A stretch of DNA of 64,000 nt from Phycomyces nitens (Eukaryota > Mucoromycota > Mucoromycetes > Mucorales > Phycomycetaceae). The translations under genes and the position numbers were made by a program. The stretch lies in contig JAHRBC010000006.1 of NCBI GenBank assembly GCA_022702545.1, forward strand, positions 1,612,001 through 1,676,000, read 5' to 3'. The notes under the pieces were generated by a model, which was given only the letters and a program-made list of their open reading frames with translations, searched no databases and was not told the DNA's origin. Shown here piece by piece: positions 62,510 through 64,000 of the stretch (positions are counted from its first letter, which is position 1; every line of letters begins with the position of its first letter).

Positions 62510-64000
62510 ATGACCACCTACGAGCAGGACAACCAGGAAACATTTGTGAATGCAAAGTAACTATTAGACTAGAACGATCTTGACTTCTTTATTGCTCACA
62601 AAACAACTAGTTATCGCTTCCTAATCCACCCAGATTTTCGATATGACATTGACATAGTAAATCCAGACGCAAAGATTAACTGGGACTTTGTTGAGCAAGT
62701 GGTAAGTAGCCAAGACTGTTCTGGTCTATAGCTCAATAATTATCAAGGTTGTGTCGGCTGCCAATTGCTCCAACTGTCCCGTGTGTCTTTCTACTCCAGT
62801 GGTTCCACGAATAACACGATGCGGCCATATATTATGTCTATCGTGTATTTCGCAGTACCTTGAAGTTAAACCCGGCCAATACAGAAGGACTCGGACGTGT
62901 CCTATCTGCATGAAGACCATTGAGAAAGTCGATTTACGATGCGTTACCCTCCTGGAATGTTCTGTCATCAAAAACGTATCCCTAAAAAATAATCCCCAAG
63001 CCCAAGACGAAAACGAAGAAGAAGAAGAAGAAGAAGAAGAGGAGATCAATGGACGCCACATAAAAGCTGGTCAGATACTTGAATTTTGTTTGATGCACCG
63101 AAAGTACAATACTGTATTTGTTGTCCCGGTCCAAGAGAACGATACCCCTTCTTCAAGTGGGTCCACTGGTCAGAGTGAAATTCCCTTTATTACCACCAAG
63201 GGTGCATTGGAATTCTCAAGATATGTTTTATCTACTCGCGGCCACATGGAGAGCGAATATGAAAGAGAGCAGTCGACATTGGAAATGGAAGCCATCGAGG
63301 CACTTTCGATCCAGAGTAACCAGTTGGATAGTCTTCGCAAGTGTATCAATGACATAAGTATATCGGCCGAAAAACTTGGGAGCCGATATAATTCGTCTGC
63401 AAATTCCATGCCACTTGCAAACAGCAGGGCTTCCTGGGCAAGAGGTCGACGTCGAGAAGCCAGCCAAGTAGAAAGAAGGATCACACGTGACTATTATTTC
63501 CATCAGTCTGTAGATGGCCAATATGTGTTTCTGGATCCTCTTAATATCAGTATGCTGCGACATGAATTTGGTATCTACCACAATTTCCCCAAGAACTTTA
63601 CTACGTTTGTGATTTCTATTAACGAGACAGTCGTAACAGAAGTAAGCAATAGCATAGCATAGCATAGTATGATTATCTTGGACATTCACAAATAGATATT
63701 ATTCTATAGGCCCTCCGTAAACGATACAAGTGCATTTCCCATTTGCCACTCAACTGCAACATCACATTTGCCCTTGTTGATTTGTGTGGTGTGGTATCCA
63801 ACAGGACACTCACGAATTTTGAAGGTTGGTAGTTGTGTACATGGAAAACGCTATATATTGACTTGGTTTAATTGGACGATCAGATCGCTTAGCAAAGCGT
63901 CTAGTAATACAGCCTGATGAAGAGGATGATTCAACAACAGATCCAGATCTTGAGGGTACAGATGAAGAGGCCTATGAAAATAGCCATGAACACAATCGCA
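62510..64000 (+). CDS. RING finger protein, RNF10/Mag2-like (3' truncated by window)
   Basis: Exons seen: 62510-62556, 62611-62701, 62748-63641, 63710-63824, 63884 onward, leaving the window in frame. NANYRFLIHPDFRYDIDIVN and NWDFVEQVVVSAANCSNCPV lead into a C3HC4 RING (CPVCLSTP, TRCGHILCLSCI, RTCPIC), then IEKVDLRCVTLLE. A poly-Glu loop (about residue 130) precedes YYFHQSVDGQYVFLDPLNIS, MLRHEFGIYHNFPKNF and KRYKCISHLPLNCNITFALV, all as in RNF10. RNF10/Mag2 is an E3 ligase that ubiquitinates 40S proteins uS3/uS5 on stalled ribosomes. An additional upstream exon coding for the usual NFxxPPR start may exist; the ATG at 62510 is the first I can defend. Confidence 0.88.

Overview
This is a eukaryotic, clearly fungal window. 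Genes carry many short introns (about 45-70 nt, GT-AG with a few GC-AG), intergenic DNA is very A+T-rich with many (TA)n and (TTA)n runs, and there is an HSF/receiver fusion of the Skn7 type, an Opi1-family regulator and a Ysc84-type SYLF+SH3 protein. A ZMAT5 (U11/U12-20K) and a MERIT40 homologue, together with repeat and gene families I associate with Mucorales, point to an early-diverging fungus (Mucoromycota, probably Mucorales). The species call is inference; no marker gene settles it.

Layout. 1-9.5 kb is a compact housekeeping block: GH15 glycosidase (-), fumarylacetoacetase (-), an Rsc7/Swp82 protein fused to PHD fingers (+), Mpv17/Sym1 (-). 10.5-12.9 kb is a decayed CACTA-like (Tnp2) element. 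13.1-16.0 kb holds an intact gene of an unnamed family ending in an RPSWRSDEL motif (-) and a MERIT40/BABAM1 homologue (-). 16-20 kb is mostly non-coding, with a hairpin element, a 43-bp tandem repeat and a broken multicopy gene. 20.5-23.8 kb holds SKN7 (-) and DAD1/OST2 (+), transcribed divergently. 25.2 kb has a tRNA-Thr(AGU). 25.96-28.77 kb is an apparently complete PIF/Harbinger transposon with 31-bp perfect inverted repeats, ATT target duplication, transposase and Myb/SANT partner. 32-33.7 kb is a neurochondrin-like gene. 35-41.5 kb is a graveyard: a retroelement RNase H remnant and a second, damaged WRSDEL-family copy. 43.5-52.4 kb is a second gene block: RBX1, ZMAT5, OPI1-like, KCS1-like inositol polyphosphate kinase, RPL7. 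52.8-57.2 kb contains two broken Tc1/mariner-type transposases, a LINE remnant and a 64-bp tandem repeat. 57.8-59.4 kb is the Ysc84-type gene. 59.4-62.5 kb is empty. An RNF10/Mag2-like RING gene starts at 62.5 kb and runs off the end.

Most gene models were rebuilt exon by exon by hand. Except where noted, summed exon lengths are divisible by three and give uninterrupted proteins of the expected family length. Three genes (DAD1, OPI1-like, YSC84-like) only read through if one intron uses a GC donor (GCAAGY). OPI1-like and KCS1-like lie in tandem; in yeast both act on inositol/phospholipid regulation. No bacterial-style operons, CRISPR or phage features are present.
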